56,096 nt of DNA from Bacteroidales bacterium (GTDB taxonomy: Bacteria; Bacteroidota; Bacteroidia; Bacteroidales; UBA10428): NCBI GenBank assembly GCA_016935355.1, contig JAFGRC010000149.1, positions 1-56,096 on the forward strand. Reading direction: 5' to 3'. Below, one piece after another: positions 34,721 through 43,103 of this stretch; positions within the stretch are counted from its first letter, which is position 1; every line of letters starts with the position of its first letter. The notes below the pieces were generated by a model. The model was given only the letters and a program-made list of their open reading frames with translations. It did not search any database and was not told where the DNA came from. Position numbers and translations under genes: made by a program.

Positions 34721-36079
34721 TCACTGATCTGTTTGAATAGCCTGCAACAACCGCACATCAGGTGAAGTCTCACGATGATCCGTTTCCTCTTTAAACAACA
34801 TTTCATAGAACAGTGGGATGCAGGAAGAAGCAAATGATGTGTTGGCATTAAACAAAACAGCAATACCCATTTCTTCGACAGGATCAAAAGCAACTTCTGT
34901 GCGGAATCCTTCCACATATCCTCCATGGTAAACAATATCGTGGTCCATAAACCGGAATATCCTCCAGCCCAAACCGTAGGAAGTATTTTGAAGACCGTTC
35001 CAGGTGCTTCTGTAGGTTTGAAGCAGGGGAGTGTGTATATTGATTTCAGTGACCTCTTCAAGAATCTGATGCGCGATGATGTCGGGAAAATTACCGGTAA
35101 GCGCCAGTAGCCATTGTGCCATATCTGAAGCACTTGCATTGATACCGGAGGCAGGAGCAACTGAATAATACCGGTCGTTTAAAGGTCTTGATTTCCATCC
35201 GGATTTTGTACTGAGATGCGGTAAAGCAGTATTGTTGTTTTGCACCATTGCCGTATAGTCACTGGATGCATACATCATGTTCAGGGGCGAAAATATTTTT
35301 TCACGCAACAGTTCATTGTAAGTCTTCCCCGATACCTGCTGCAGAACATCACTGATCAGACTGTAAATGACATTCTGATAAGCATAAACTGCTCCCGGCC
35401 TATAGTGAATCGAAATACCATTAAGCAATTCCTTGATTTTTTCATATGGTATTCCGGCATCGAGCATATCCGTATAAGCATGTACGGGAAAACCCGATGT
35501 ATGACTTAAAATGTGTCTGATTGAAAGCTGGCTGACGTATGAGGTGTCCCGCAAGCGGAAATCCGGAATATGATTTAGCAGACAGTCGTCCCAGTTAAGA
35601 TAGCCTTCACGTACCATGATCCCCGAAAGCACAGAAGCAAAACCCTTTGAAACAGACCCCAGCCGGAAAATAGTATGCGTATCGATTTTTTCGTCAGTCC
35701 CGGTTTCTTTAACTCCGTATCCTTTCAACAAAAGAATGCTTCCCCTGTAAACGATGGCAACGGCTGCACCGGGACTTAAGCTGTTGTCAACCGACTGCTG
35801 AATATAATGGTCAAAGTTGAAGATCAGGTTGTCAAAGCGATTCTGAAATTTATTGAAATAAAGATCAGATTTTTCAGAGAAATAAAGGCCATCGGTGATT
35901 GACCCCATATTTAAAGTTGAAAGCAGCAATACGAGAAGGACAGATACGAAAAACCTGATGCTTTTCCGCAAGCCCTGTAATTTCAGCACACCCTGCAATC
36001 CCCGCACGCCCTGTAACCAAAACAGAATTCCGATCTTTCCCATATGAACACGCATCTGCAACTCATTTTTTGCCAGCAT
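34721..36079 (-). CDS. Serine beta-lactamase-like hydrolase
   Basis: A serine hydrolase of the class C beta-lactamase / AmpH / esterase family, 452 residues if read from 36079. The catalytic SxxK is SVSK at 142-145 in FRLGSVSKGFAS, the Tyr motif is YAYQN and the HxG box is YHGGYVEGF. A hydrophobic segment (SIRFFVSVLLVLLLSTLNMG) at 40-60 is the export signal. The 39 residues before it include three repeats (LQGVRG, LQGVLK, LQGLRK) encoded by an 18-bp tandem repeat. The true start is uncertain: 36079, 36055 and 36043 all carry ATG, and there is no ATG between the repeat and the hydrophobic segment. Confidence 0.85.
   Translation of the reverse strand: MLAKNELQMRVHMGKIGILFWLQGVRGLQGVLKLQGLRKSIRFFVSVLLVLLLSTLNMGSITDGLYFSEKSDLYFNKFQNRFDNLIFNFDHYIQQSVDNSLSPGAAVAIVYRGSILLLKGYGVKETGTDEKIDTHTIFRLGSVSKGFASVLSGIMVREGYLNWDDCLLNHIPDFRLRDTSYVSQLSIRHILSHTSGFPVHAYTDMLDAGIPYEKIKELLNGISIHYRPGAVYAYQNVIYSLISDVLQQVSGKTYNELLREKIFSPLNMMYASSDYTAMVQNNNTALPHLSTKSGWKSRPLNDRYYSVAPASGINASASDMAQWLLALTGNFPDIIAHQILEEVTEINIHTPLLQTYRSTWNGLQNTSYGLGWRIFRFMDHDIVYHGGYVEGFRTEVAFDPVEEMGIAVLFNANTSFASSCIPLFYEMLFKEETDHRETSPDVRLLQAIQTDQ
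35968..36021. repeat. Three tandem 18-bp repeats
   Basis: Units at 35968-35985 (GCAAGCCCTGTAATTTCA), 35986-36003 (GCACACCCTGCAATCCCC) and 36004-36021 (GCACGCCCTGTAACCAAA) share GCA, then a CCCTGYAA core. They lie in the N-terminal extension of the serine hydrolase gene and would encode LQG-type hexapeptides. Their sequence resembles dispersed short repeats and differs from the surrounding coding pattern. Confidence 0.8.
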
Positions 36080-36458
36080 CAGATCATGATTGAACTTCCC
36101 TTTCCGGATCCGAATCCGAAAAATGCTGATGCCGAAACTTTAAATGGCTAAAAATAGAACTTTTTAATAATTGAACGAGAAGAGCATGAAAAAAGTTATA
36201 CACGGGGAATGGCAATATTAGTAAATGCAGGTTGGGATTTCTTCCATGTGCGGAATTTGAATTCATTATAAATAATTTTCACAAGTATATATTTATGTTA
36301 TTAAATTGGTCTTGTGTAACTTACCATGATCATATTTTCATCTTCTTTTGTGAATATATTGGAAATATGATCATGGACGTATCATTCTTGTGAAACTTAT
36401 TTTATAAAACATAATATTGTACTAAATTGCACATATTTATGAATGAAAATATTGACAT
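36080..36458. other. Repeat-rich divergent region, serine hydrolase / aldo-keto reductase
   Basis: A 379-base gap between divergent genes. No gene was recognised. Its right half holds a 17-bp inverted repeat containing two ATGATCAT palindromes, three TTGTG(T/A)A words and a short leader ORF (36439-36474, MNENIDIWIIK) whose stop overlaps an internal ATG of the reductase gene. No TAnnTTTG element was found near the reductase start. Confidence 0.5.
36310..36399. promoter_or_regulatory. Inverted repeat with flanking direct repeats upstream of the reductase
   Basis: CCATGATCATATTTTCA (36324-36340) and TGGAAATATGATCATGG (36360-36376) are inverted arms of 17 bases with one T-G mismatch and a 19-base loop. 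Each arm carries the palindrome ATGATCAT, centre to centre 41 bases. The unit is flanked by TCTTGTGTAACTTA (36310-36323) and TCTTGTGAAACTTA (36386-36399), 13 of 14 identical. It may be a two-site operator or a remnant of a small mobile repeat. Confidence 0.6.
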
Positions 36459-37664
36459 ATGGATAATAAAATGAACTTTAACCGCAGGGGATTTTTAAAG
36501 TCTTCTGCACTGGGAGCTGCAGGTGCCATAATCAGTTCATCTGCACTTGGAAATCCGCTTGCAAAACAAAGGCAAAATCTTCCGGTAATTACAAGAAAGC
36601 TGGGTAAGACCGGACTGGAACTTCCCATTGTAAGTTTTGGCGTCATGCGTTCGGATAATGCAAATCTTATAAGATCAGCTCTGGAAATGGGCTATGTTCA
36701 TTTTGACTCAGCGTATTCCTATATGGGTGGGAGAAACGAACAGATGCTCGGTGAGGTATTTAAAGAGTATCCGAGGGATTCATTCGTGATATCTACAAAA
36801 GTCCAGGCAGACGGTATTGACCGGAGAACGGGCGCACTGGGTCCGGGTTCCACCAAGGAAGCCTTCCTTGCAAAATTTGAAGAAAGTCTGGGACGCCTGC
36901 AGATGGATTATGTTGATATTTTTTATTTCCATCAGCCACCAAATCGTGAAGTGGTACTGGCGCCGCAATATCTGGAAGCCCTGAACGAAATAAAGAAACA
37001 GGGCAAGGCCCGTTTTGTGGGTTTATCCACGCACAGTAACGAACCGGAAGTGATTCAGGCGGCCATTGACAGCAATGTATACGACATCGTACTGGTTGGT
37101 TATAATTTCAAGCACCAGAGAGCTGGTGAGATCAAGGAAAAAATTGCACTTGCCGCGCAAAAAGGTCTTGGCATTATCGGAATGAAACCGATGGCAGGTG
37201 CTTTCATGGACCAGGAACGGCAGCATCCGATCAATTGCAAGGCAGCACTGAAATGGGTGTTGCAGGATCCGAACGTACATACCACCATACCCGGGATAAC
37301 AACCTTTGAAATGCTGACTGAAAATTTCTCGGTAATGGAAAATCTTGAACTGACGGAGGAAGAAAAAAACCATCTTGAAGAAGCAAAACTGGTGGCAGGA
37401 CTGTATTGCGGAGGATGTGACGATTGCACGCACCAGTGTAAAAAACACCTTCCTGTTCATGAGATCATGCGTGCTTTCATGTATGCATACGGTTACAGGG
37501 ATTATGACCATGCCTATGCTGTTCTGGAAGAGTACAACCTCTCCTCCAGTCCTTGTGCGGATTGTAACGAATGTGTCGTGAAATGTCCGAAAGGCATATT
37601 GGTGGCCGACCGGATCGCCAGCGTATCAAAGCTCAGGGAATTGCCGAGAAACATGCTGGTTTAA
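36459..37664 (+). CDS. Tat-exported aldo/keto reductase with two 4Fe-4S motifs
   Basis: A 401-residue protein: a twin-arginine signal (NRRGFLKSSALGAAGAI), an aldo/keto reductase barrel, and a ferredoxin-like tail. The AKR tetrad appears as Asp/Tyr in HFDSAYSYMGGRNEQ, Lys in FVISTKVQ and His in IFYFHQP. The tail has CGGCDDCTHQC (317-327) and CADCNECVVKC (366-376), enough for two [4Fe-4S] clusters. The substrate is unknown; similar proteins may pass electrons to a sugar or carbonyl in the periplasm. Either the ATG at 36459 or the one at 36471 (closer to the RR motif) may be used. A DUF6599-like gene follows. Confidence 0.9.
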   Translation: MDNKMNFNRRGFLKSSALGAAGAIISSSALGNPLAKQRQNLPVITRKLGKTGLELPIVSFGVMRSDNANLIRSALEMGYVHFDSAYSYMGGRNEQMLGEVFKEYPRDSFVISTKVQADGIDRRTGALGPGSTKEAFLAKFEESLGRLQMDYVDIFYFHQPPNREVVLAPQYLEALNEIKKQGKARFVGLSTHSNEPEVIQAAIDSNVYDIVLVGYNFKHQRAGEIKEKIALAAQKGLGIIGMKPMAGAFMDQERQHPINCKAALKWVLQDPNVHTTIPGITTFEMLTENFSVMENLELTEEEKNHLEEAKLVAGLYCGGCDDCTHQCKKHLPVHEIMRAFMYAYGYRDYDHAYAVLEEYNLSSSPCADCNECVVKCPKGILVADRIASVSKLRELPRNMLV

Positions 37665-37718
37665 TTATCGGTAATGCAGGTTGTTTTAAGGGGCAGTATG
37701 TAAATAAAACCATTGGTA

Positions 37719-38564
37719 ATGTTCAGGAAACTTTACATTTTTATGTTGTGTTGCTGCATGACCGTATCATCGGCTGTTGCGGAAAGCACATGGTTTCCGG
37801 AAGTTGACGGCTGGACAATGGATGAATACGAAAGGATTTATCATTCCGGAGACCTCTGGGAGCTGATTAACGGGGCTGCAGAAGGATTTCTGAATTACGG
37901 ATTTGAAAGCCTGCATCTGGCTGAATACACAAGAAATGATGAGATCATAAGGGTTGAGATTTACAGTCAGGGTTCAACCGAAAATGCTTATGGCATGTAT
38001 TCCGCTGAAAGAATGCCTGACTACCGGCAGGTTAAAATAGGCGCTCAGGGTTATTCAAGTGAAGGCATCGTTAACTTTTTTACAGGGCCTTACTATGTCA
38101 AAATTATGGCGGTGGGACTTGCAAATGTCGAAGAAAGTAAAATTTTTGAAATGGCCGTGCTGGTTGACAAACATCTGGATCAGCCATCCCGCATGCCGGC
38201 AGTGCTTTCACTTTTACCGGAGGAAGGCAGGGAATACTTATCAGACCAGTACATTGCGACAAATTTTATGGGTTATGGGTTTTTGCATTCGGCATTTACT
38301 GCACGTTACAATAAAAATGGCAGCTTTCAGCTTTTTATAATCAGGTCTTCTACTGAAGAAATACGGAAGATGCTCGACCTTTATAAGGAAATGCTGACAG
38401 AAGAAAGGGTTCATCAGAAAGATGACCTGTATATATTGAATGATACATATAACGGAACGGTCTTTCTTGCAGAAAAGGATGAATACCTGATAGGCATACT
38501 GGATACTGAAGAAGAGCACACCGCTGTTGAATATATTAACGCAGTAATTGCCAGATTGCCCTGA
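37719..38564 (+). CDS. DUF6599-like exported protein
   Basis: A 281-residue protein with a signal peptide (MFRKLYIFMLCCCMTVSSAV) followed by a domain that resembles DUF6599: HSGDLWELINGAAEGFLNYG, RVEIYSQGSTENAYGMYSAE, YVKIMAVGLANVEESKIFEM, and a second half with FMGYGFLHSAFTARY. Function unknown. The ATG at 37719 is preferred over a TTG 6 bases upstream. It begins 54 bases after the reductase stop and is followed by a small lipoprotein gene, so the three may form an exported unit. Confidence 0.75.
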   Translation: MFRKLYIFMLCCCMTVSSAVAESTWFPEVDGWTMDEYERIYHSGDLWELINGAAEGFLNYGFESLHLAEYTRNDEIIRVEIYSQGSTENAYGMYSAERMPDYRQVKIGAQGYSSEGIVNFFTGPYYVKIMAVGLANVEESKIFEMAVLVDKHLDQPSRMPAVLSLLPEEGREYLSDQYIATNFMGYGFLHSAFTARYNKNGSFQLFIIRSSTEEIRKMLDLYKEMLTEERVHQKDDLYILNDTYNGTVFLAEKDEYLIGILDTEEEHTAVEYINAVIARLP

Positions 38565-38596
38565 ACAGGTTGCTCAGAATTATAAAACTTGTACGG

Positions 38597-39016
38597 ATGA
38601 ATATGAGAAATCCCTGGATGATATTAATCCTTACAGCAAGCCTGTTTATTTCGGGTTGTTCCTATAAAAAAGGGGAATCATATTATTACACTGATTCCGG
38701 AGATACGGTGAAGTTCATTGTCAGAAATTCCGGAAGCGGAAATGCAATCTTAAAAAAGGTTGGAAAGCATCGTGCAATTCACGCCCAGAGACGGGATGAT
38801 TACCGGTTTGTTTTCCTCAGTGATTCGACCGATATCATTGATAATAAGAGCGTATTACTGTCTCATTCCGAAATGCCGGATTATGAAGAAGACCTGCTGA
38901 CAAGGGGCTATCTGGGAGCCTTTGGCACAAAAGAAGTCGTGACCTATATGATTGTCACGGTTTCGGATTTCGAGAAATACTTTATACAGGAGCGTGAAAT
39001 TTCCGGGACGGAATGA
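38597..39016 (+). CDS. Small lipoprotein of unknown function
   Basis: A 139-residue protein with a lipoprotein signal (MILILTASLFISGC, lipobox Cys at 21). The mature part has no recognised domain; it has an N-terminal SYYYTDSGDTVKF-like stretch and a compact alpha/beta pattern to the end. The ATG at 38597 gives the best signal; a TTG at 38570 is also open. It lies 32 bases downstream of the DUF6599-like gene and converges on the cysteine synthase gene. Confidence 0.7.
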   Translation: MNMRNPWMILILTASLFISGCSYKKGESYYYTDSGDTVKFIVRNSGSGNAILKKVGKHRAIHAQRRDDYRFVFLSDSTDIIDNKSVLLSHSEMPDYEEDLLTRGYLGAFGTKEVVTYMIVTVSDFEKYFIQEREISGTE

Positions 39017-39032
39017 TCAAAAAGGCATCTTT

Positions 39033-39944
39033 CTAAAAAAGTCCTTCCACACTCAGATATCTTTCTCCCGTGTCATAGTTAAAGGTGAGTATCCGGGATC
39101 CTCCGGGAATATCTTTAAGTTTTTTGGCAACAGCAGCCAAAGCAGCACCGGAAGATATTCCCATGAAGATACCTTCTTCTTTTGCGGCCCTGCGGGAATA
39201 TTCAAAAGCCTCTTCTTTCGATACCGCAATAACGCCATCCAGCAAATCAGTATACAAATTGCCGGGAATAAAGCCTGCGCCAATTCCCTGAATGGGGTGA
39301 GGCCCGGCCTGGCCTCCTCCGATGACCGGGGATAGTTCAGGTTCAACAGCAAATATTTTGATTTCATGAAACTTTTCTTTAAGGACCTGTGCGATGCCGG
39401 TGATGTGACCACCTGTACCCACACCGGTTATCAGGTAATCCAAACCTTCCGGAAAATCAGCAAGGATTTCCAGTGCTGTTGTCCGGGCGTGGGCGTTTAT
39501 GTTGGATACATTATCGAATTGCATGGGCATCCATGCTTTTTTGTCGGCACCCGAAAGCTCCTGCGCTTTTTCAATTGCGCCTTTCATCCCCTTTTCACGT
39601 GGTGTCAGTTCAATTTCTGCCCCGTAGGAGGTCATGATCTTTCTTCGTTCCACTGAGAAAGATTCAGGCATTACCAGAATGAGCCGGTATTTTTTTACGG
39701 CAGCGACCATAGCCAGACCAATACCAGTATTTCCTGAGGTAGGTTCTATGATTACCGAATCAGGTTTCAGAATGCCCTGTTGTTCGGCATCTTCGATCAT
39801 GGCTTTGGCGATGCGGTCTTTGATGCTGCCTCCCGGATTGGCACGTTCAAGTTTGCACCAGACTTCATACCGCTCATCAAAAAGATGGTTAATTCTCACA
39901 TGGGGCGTATTCCCGATCGTTTCAAGTATGTTTCCGGCCTTCAT
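39033..39944 (-). CDS. Cysteine synthase (O-acetylserine sulfhydrylase)
   Basis: A 303-residue PLP-dependent enzyme of the CysK/CysM family that makes cysteine from O-acetylserine and sulfide. The PLP Lys is K42 in [11 protein letters not shown]; the substrate loop is [12 protein letters not shown]; the phosphate loop is [10 protein letters not shown]. It is fully conserved and follows cysE by 19 bases, so both steps of cysteine synthesis are co-expressed. CysK versus CysM cannot be settled by eye. Confidence 0.95.
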   Translation of the reverse strand: MKAGNILETIGNTPHVRINHLFDERYEVWCKLERANPGGSIKDRIAKAMIEDAEQQGILKPDSVIIEPTSGNTGIGLAMVAAVKKYRLILVMPESFSVERRKIMTSYGAEIELTPREKGMKGAIEKAQELSGADKKAWMPMQFDNVSNINAHARTTALEILADFPEGLDYLITGVGTGGHITGIAQVLKEKFHEIKIFAVEPELSPVIGGGQAGPHPIQGIGAGFIPGNLYTDLLDGVIAVSKEEAFEYSRRAAKEEGIFMGISSGAALAAVAKKLKDIPGGSRILTFNYDTGERYLSVEGLF

Positions 39945-39963
39945 AATATTTATTTAAGAAAAC

Positions 39964-40803
39964 TTAAATCACATAATTGATAATATCTCCGTTTTCCTTG
40001 CTTTCCCTGATCACGACTTTACTTTCATGATACACAACAGAATAAGGAGGTACACTTTTAGTAAGCCAGACATTGCCTCCGACTACCGTATCATGACCGA
40101 TGACGGTCTCACCGCCAAGGATCGTGCTCCCCGAATAAACAATAACATTGTCTTCGAGGGTCGGATGTCTTTTTTTACCGCGCATGCTTTTGTCGACTGA
40201 CAATGCACCAAGGGTGACTCCCTGATATATTTTCACATTATTACCAATGATTGTGGTTTCCCCGATCACGATGCCCGTACCATGATCGATAAAAAAATGC
40301 TCACCTATGATCGCACCGGGATGAATTTCAATACCGGTAACACTGTGCGCACATTCGCATATCATCCTGGGGAGATAGGGTATTTTGAGCTTAAAAAGTT
40401 CGTGTGCCAGACGGTAAACCGCTATTGCATAAAAGCCGGGATAATAAAGGATCACACTTTCACGGCTCCTGGCAGCGGGATCAAAATCAACAAAAAGCTG
40501 TGCATCCTTGATCAGGCTTTCATAGATTGAAGGAATGGCCTGGAAAAACTTCCGGTTTATGTTGGAAATAGATTCTTCCAGGACAGGTTCCAGCGGCACC
40601 AGGATGTCTTTCAGGTCAATCTGCAACTGTGCAACACTGAGTTCGATCAACGGAAGATTGCATTTCCGGTCAACTTTAAAAGGGAACAAAAAATAGATCA
40701 GATTGTCAATGAAACTGCGTGCCTTGGTCATTGACGGCACTTCCTTTTTGAATTCATTGTATTGCTCAAGGAGGTATTGCGGAAAATCTTCAATGGTAAT
40801 CAT
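39964..40803 (-). CDS. cysE: Serine O-acetyltransferase
   Basis: A 279-residue serine acetyltransferase with an N-terminal helical domain and a C-terminal left-handed beta-helix of hexapeptide repeats (IHPGAIIGEHFFIDHGTGIV, VKIYQGVTLGALS, GGETVIGHDTVVGGNVWL). The catalytic Asp-His pair lies in FIDHGTGIVIGE. It supplies O-acetylserine for the neighbouring cysteine synthase. The longer N-terminus is typical of EpsC-like or plant-like forms rather than the E. coli type. Confidence 0.94.
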   Translation of the reverse strand: MITIEDFPQYLLEQYNEFKKEVPSMTKARSFIDNLIYFLFPFKVDRKCNLPLIELSVAQLQIDLKDILVPLEPVLEESISNINRKFFQAIPSIYESLIKDAQLFVDFDPAARSRESVILYYPGFYAIAVYRLAHELFKLKIPYLPRMICECAHSVTGIEIHPGAIIGEHFFIDHGTGIVIGETTIIGNNVKIYQGVTLGALSVDKSMRGKKRHPTLEDNVIVYSGSTILGGETVIGHDTVVGGNVWLTKSVPPYSVVYHESKVVIRESKENGDIINYVI

Positions 40804-40820
40804 GGCATGATATCTTTAAA

Positions 40821-40828
40821 CAAAGGTA
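40821..40828 (-). promoter_or_regulatory. Candidate -7 promoter element of cysE-cysK
   Basis: The minus strand reads TACCTTTG (TAnnTTTG), 17 bases upstream of the cysE ATG. The leader would be about 10 bases. No -33 TTG is seen at the expected distance. Confidence 0.45.
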
Positions 40829-40878
40829 TGCATTTCGGATAAAAAAGTCCGGATTTTCAGCTTGAATTTTTCGAAGGG

Positions 40879-41673
40879 TTACAGGTTCTCAAGTTTGTTG
40901 AAAGAAGTTATGAGCCCTCTGATCACGGCTGAACTTAATCCCTGGTGTTCCATTTCATTCAGGCCTGAAATGGTGATTCCCTGGGGGGTTGTGACTTTGT
41001 CAATTTCCCTTTCCGGGTGGTTGTTGGTCTCAAGAATCAGTCTGGCAGCACCTTTTACGGTTTGTGCAGTAATGAGCTGTGACATTTCCGAGTTGAAGCC
41101 AATTTCAATTCCACCCTGCGACATGGCACGCATAAACCTAAGGGCGAAAGCTATGCCGCACGCTCCCACAACGGTCGCTGCCCCCATCATTTCTTCAGGG
41201 ATAACAAGTGTTTTTCCCAGCTTTCCGAAAATAGACAGGATCTTATGTTCGGTTTCCACGGTGGAATTTTTATATGAGATGCAGGTCATGGATTCGCAGA
41301 TTTCCAGGGCAGTATTCGGCATGATCCGGAAGGTTGGAAGAACTCCGAATGCTGACTCGATCTCCTTGTGACTGATTCCCGTTATGGTTGAAATCAGTAT
41401 ATGTTGGGGACCTGTTACATCTTTTATTTCCTCAGAAAGGCTTTTGAATTGTTGGGGCTTGACTGACATGACAAGCAGCTGTGAGTTTTTTACAGCGTCT
41501 TTATTGTTGTCGGTGACATGAAAGCCCAATGATGCAAGATAGCTGATCCGGGAGTCCCTTTTTTCAGTGATGATGATTTCATCGTAGGTAAATTGTCCGG
41601 AAGCGATCATTCCTTTGGCCAGAGAAGTACCCAGGTTCCCTCCGCCCAGAATTGCCAGTTTTGGTTTTTTCAT
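40879..41673 (-). CDS. proC: Pyrroline-5-carboxylate reductase
   Basis: A 264-residue NAD(P)H-dependent enzyme for the last step of proline synthesis. The N-terminal Rossmann motif is LAILGGGNLGTSLAKGM; the C-terminal dimer domain has MRAMSQGGIEIGF and ARLILETNNHPEREIDKVTT, then PQGITISGLNEMEHQGL. All family segments are present. It follows pgk by 21 bases. Confidence 0.94.
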   Translation of the reverse strand: MKKPKLAILGGGNLGTSLAKGMIASGQFTYDEIIITEKRDSRISYLASLGFHVTDNNKDAVKNSQLLVMSVKPQQFKSLSEEIKDVTGPQHILISTITGISHKEIESAFGVLPTFRIMPNTALEICESMTCISYKNSTVETEHKILSIFGKLGKTLVIPEEMMGAATVVGACGIAFALRFMRAMSQGGIEIGFNSEMSQLITAQTVKGAARLILETNNHPEREIDKVTTPQGITISGLNEMEHQGLSSAVIRGLITSFNKLENL

Positions 41674-41694
41674 TTTTATATGTTTGAAAAAGAA

Positions 41695-42957
41695 CTACTT
41701 ACGGATTGCTTTTACGCCGGGTAATTCTTTTCCTTCTATGTATTCAAGCATGGCGCCACCACCGGTTGAAACATAACTGACCTTATCGGCAAGTTTGTTT
41801 TTGTTTATGGCAGCTACGGAATCACCTCCACCGACCAGGCTGAAGGCCCCCCTTGCAGTTGCATCAGCAACTGCTTTGGCAATAGCAGATGTTCCTGCAG
41901 AGAATTTGGACATTTCGAAGACACCCATAGGACCGTTCCACAAAATGGTTTTTGAGTTTTTTATGATATCGGTGAACAGTATTATGGATTCCTCACCGAT
42001 ATCCAATCCAAGCCATCCCTCAGGAGTTTCACTGATCTTTGAGTATGCAGTACGGGCATCGGCATCGAATTTATCGGCATTAACGGCATCCACGGGCAAT
42101 ATCACATTCACTTTGTTTTCAACGGCTTTTTCAAGAATACTCAGTGCCAGGTCAAGCTTGTCTTCTTCACAAAGGGAATTGCCGATTTTACCTCCTTGTG
42201 CCTTAACAAAAGTATAAGCCATACCGCCGCCGATGATCAGGTTGTCAATACGCGGCAACAGGTTTTCGATGACCATTATTTTATCCGATACTTTTGCGCC
42301 TCCCATAATAGCTGTAAAAGGTTTCTGGGGAGCGTGCAACACTTTATCCATTGCGTTCAGTTCGGCTATAATGAGATATCCGAACATTTTGTTTTCATCT
42401 GAAAAGAGATCCGCAATCAGCGCAGTGGAGGCATGTGCACGATGTGCCGTGCCGAACGCATCATTGACATAACAATTGGCGTAGGAAGCCAGTTTTGCCG
42501 TAAATTCTTTCTGCGATTTCTTAACGGCTTCCTTGGCAGCTTTTTTATCTTCTTCTGATATATTTTCCGGCAGATTAGGTTTGCCTTCTTCCTCAACATA
42601 GAACCTGAGATTTTCAAGCAGTAACAATTCACCGGGTTTTAGTGAGCCTGAAAGTTCCCTCGCTGTTTCACCGACACAATCATCGGCAAATTTAACATCC
42701 ATACCAACCAGGTCTTTCAAAGCCGGAAGCACATGTTTCAGGGAATATTTTTCCTGGGCCATACCACCCGGCCGACCGAGATGAGACATTAAAATGGCTG
42801 AGCCGCCGTCTGCCAGTATCTTCTTAATAGTGGGCAATGCACCCCTGATCCGGGTATCATCGGTAACCTTAAAGGTGTTCTTGTCAAGAGGTACGTTAAA
42901 ATCGACCCTAACGATAGCTTTCTTGTTTTTAAAGTTGAAATTATCAATTGTTTGCAT
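41695..42957 (-). CDS. pgk: Phosphoglycerate kinase
   Basis: Pgk (420 aa) makes ATP from 1,3-bisphosphoglycerate in glycolysis. Signatures are [10 protein letters not shown] and [11 protein letters not shown] at the N-terminus, [27 protein letters not shown], and the nucleotide-binding GPMGVFE and [12 protein letters not shown]. The ATG at 42957 (MQTIDNFNF) is preferred to one 24 bases upstream at 42981 because a -7 element at 42986-42993 would place the transcript start at or beyond 42981. Confidence 0.96.
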   Translation of the reverse strand: MQTIDNFNFKNKKAIVRVDFNVPLDKNTFKVTDDTRIRGALPTIKKILADGGSAILMSHLGRPGGMAQEKYSLKHVLPALKDLVGMDVKFADDCVGETARELSGSLKPGELLLLENLRFYVEEEGKPNLPENISEEDKKAAKEAVKKSQKEFTAKLASYANCYVNDAFGTAHRAHASTALIADLFSDENKMFGYLIIAELNAMDKVLHAPQKPFTAIMGGAKVSDKIMVIENLLPRIDNLIIGGGMAYTFVKAQGGKIGNSLCEEDKLDLALSILEKAVENKVNVILPVDAVNADKFDADARTAYSKISETPEGWLGLDIGEESIILFTDIIKNSKTILWNGPMGVFEMSKFSAGTSAIAKAVADATARGAFSLVGGGDSVAAINKNKLADKVSYVSTGGGAMLEYIEGKELPGVKAIRK

Positions 42958-42985
42958 ATTGATTGGTTTTGAATGGTTCATGAAA

Positions 42986-42993
42986 CAAAGATA
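42986..42993 (-). promoter_or_regulatory. Candidate -7 promoter element of pgk
   Basis: The minus strand reads TATCTTTG (TAnnTTTG), 29 bases upstream of the chosen pgk ATG. Transcription would begin near 42980, which decides for the shorter protein. A -33 TTG is lacking. Confidence 0.5.
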
Positions 42994-43009
42994 GAAAACT
43001 ATTTTTATT

Positions 43010-43017
43010 TACCTTTG
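43010..43017 (+). promoter_or_regulatory. Candidate -7 promoter element of holB
   Basis: TACCTTTG (TAnnTTTG) in the 146-base divergent gap between pgk and holB; it lies 87 bases upstream of the holB ATG. The minus-strand pgk element is only 17 bases away, so the two promoters are back to back. Confidence 0.4.
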
Positions 43018-43103
43018 AACAGACGGGATTTGGCAGTGTAAAAAGATGAATATTACCCGTTGTGGTCCGATTGTTTAATTGATTTTCAGCAGGTATTTAC
43101 AGC

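Noticed and set aside
37022-37032. DnaA-box-like TTATCCACG; a similar TTATCCACC lies at 43321
   Set aside because: Each is a single near match inside a coding region and they do not cluster, so there is no support for an origin here.
39595-39612. A second CACGTG-containing site, TTTTCACGTGGTGT
   Set aside because: It lies inside the cysteine synthase gene and only one half matches the parS consensus.
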